Positions 63,428-64,000 of a stretch of DNA of 64,000 bases are shown piece after piece. The position numbers and the translations under genes are program-made. Under the pieces are notes generated by a model, which made no database searches, was not told the DNA's origin, and was given only the letters and a program-made list of their open reading frames with translations. The stretch spans positions 248,001 through 312,000 of the forward strand of contig NZ_JAERQD010000002.1 in NCBI RefSeq assembly GCF_016735695.1, written 5' to 3'. Within the stretch, counting starts at the first letter, position 1, and the number at the start of each line of letters is the position of its first letter. This stretch comes from Microvirga zambiensis WSM3693. Lineage in GTDB: Bacteria; Pseudomonadota; Alphaproteobacteria; Rhizobiales; Beijerinckiaceae.

Positions 63428-64000
63428 TCAGCGGCGCTCGGCGTAAGACCGGGCCAGGACGGCGCAGACGAGGAGCTGAATCTGATGAAACAGCATCAGC
63501 GGCAGGATGACGGCGCCGATCATGCTTGCCGGGAAGAGGATGCTCGCGATCGGCACGCCGCTGCCCAGGCTCTTCTTCGAGCCGCAGAAGACAAGCGCGA
63601 TCTCATCCTGCTTCGAGAAGCCGAGCAGACGGCTTGCCCCGGTCGTGATGATCAGGACGAGAGCGAGGAGCACGCAGTTGAGAACCACGAGAACGATCAG
63701 ATCGCTTGGGGCGAGCTGGTGCCACAGATCGGCGATGGCCGCTTCGCCGAACGCATAATACACGACCAGAAGAATCGCGCCGCGATCCACGATGCTCGTC
63801 AAAGCCCGCTGGCTTTCCACCCACCTTCCGATCCAGGGACGCATGAGATGCCCGATGAGGAACGGCACGAGGAGCTGCATTACCACCTCGCCGATGGCAT
63901 TGAGCGATACGCCGCCCTGCGTCTGCGTGAGAAATCCCATGAGGAGCGGGGTGAGGAAAACGCCGATGACATTGGAGGCGGACGCGCTGCATACGGCTGC
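63428..64000 (-). CDS. Bile acid:sodium symporter family protein, C-terminal part (cut by window edge)
   Basis: About 190 residues of the C-terminal part of an integral membrane protein; the frame is open to the edge, so the start lies beyond the window. At least five hydrophobic helices are present. The motif CGSKKSLGSGVPIASILFP and the preceding NVIGVFLTPLL are typical of the YfeH/SBF-like group of the bile acid:sodium symporter superfamily. The substrate is unknown in this group. Confidence 0.88.
   Translation of the reverse strand, partial: AAVCSASASNVIGVFLTPLLMGFLTQTQGGVSLNAIGEVVMQLLVPFLIGHLMRPWIGRWVESQRALTSIVDRGAILLVVYYAFGEAAIADLWHQLAPSDLIVLVVLNCVLLALVLIITTGASRLLGFSKQDEIALVFCGSKKSLGSGVPIASILFPASMIGAVILPLMLFHQIQLLVCAVLARSYAERR

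Overview
The window is a high-GC stretch of chromosome or large replicon from an alphaproteobacterium, most likely in the Rhizobiales (Hyphomicrobiales). Support comes from the Ku/LigD pair, a GTTC-N7-GTTC SOS box on an imuA-imuB-dnaE2 cassette, a candidate EcfG-type promoter, a tartrate dehydratase very close to the Bradyrhizobium enzyme as I remember it, and an exopolysaccharide/type I secretion cluster laid out like the exp (wge/wgd/wgg) genes of Sinorhizobium. Genus cannot be fixed from sequence reading alone. I see no tRNA, rRNA, insertion sequence, phage or CRISPR array.

Layout. 1-2.4 kb: ligD (cut by the window edge) and ku on the minus strand, with an unusual cluster of GANTC sites upstream of ku. 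2.4-7.9 kb: a LysR regulator divergent from D(-)-tartrate dehydratase, then a GntR/FCD regulator divergent from an M20-family amidohydrolase and an orphan amino-acid-type binding protein. 7.9-25.3 kb: a one-directional polysaccharide cluster. In transcription order it holds a type I secretion ATPase and adaptor, a small all-repeat RTX protein, two GT2-GT4 modules, a methyltransferase, a membrane-anchored protein of unknown function, a pyruvyl-transferase-family protein, a secreted propeller-like protein and galE. A divergent MarR regulator sits at its head. One of the two large GT2 proteins has lost its catalytic motifs. A TTCGAA motif is repeated in the marR/secretion intergenic region and occurs once upstream of the RTX gene.

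25.3-36.6 kb: a carbohydrate ABC importer operon (binding protein, two permeases, argininosuccinate-lyase-like enzyme, ATPase, PfkB kinase). It is divergent from a ROK regulator, a PIG-L deacetylase with a long C-terminal extension, and an EamA exporter. 36.7-42.5 kb: a PRC-barrel stress protein with a candidate EcfG promoter, then a FecR-VCBS-von Willebrand A protein next to a CHASE2 adenylate cyclase. 42.6-48 kb: the SOS mutagenesis cassette imuA-imuB-dnaE2. 48.2-53.1 kb: a ribose-type sugar ABC importer with two permeases.

53.1-62.3 kb: a peptide-type ABC importer operon that also encodes a metal-dependent deacylase and a RidA imine hydrolase. Next to it are an IclR regulator and a SelA-like PLP lyase, together suggesting uptake, deacylation and deamination of an N-acylated amino compound. 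62.3-64 kb: small proteins and the C-terminal half of a bile acid:sodium symporter family protein.

Most operons show 1-4 base stop/start overlaps, so cotranscription is likely. Many functional statements below are family-level, and substrates are generally inferred from neighbours.
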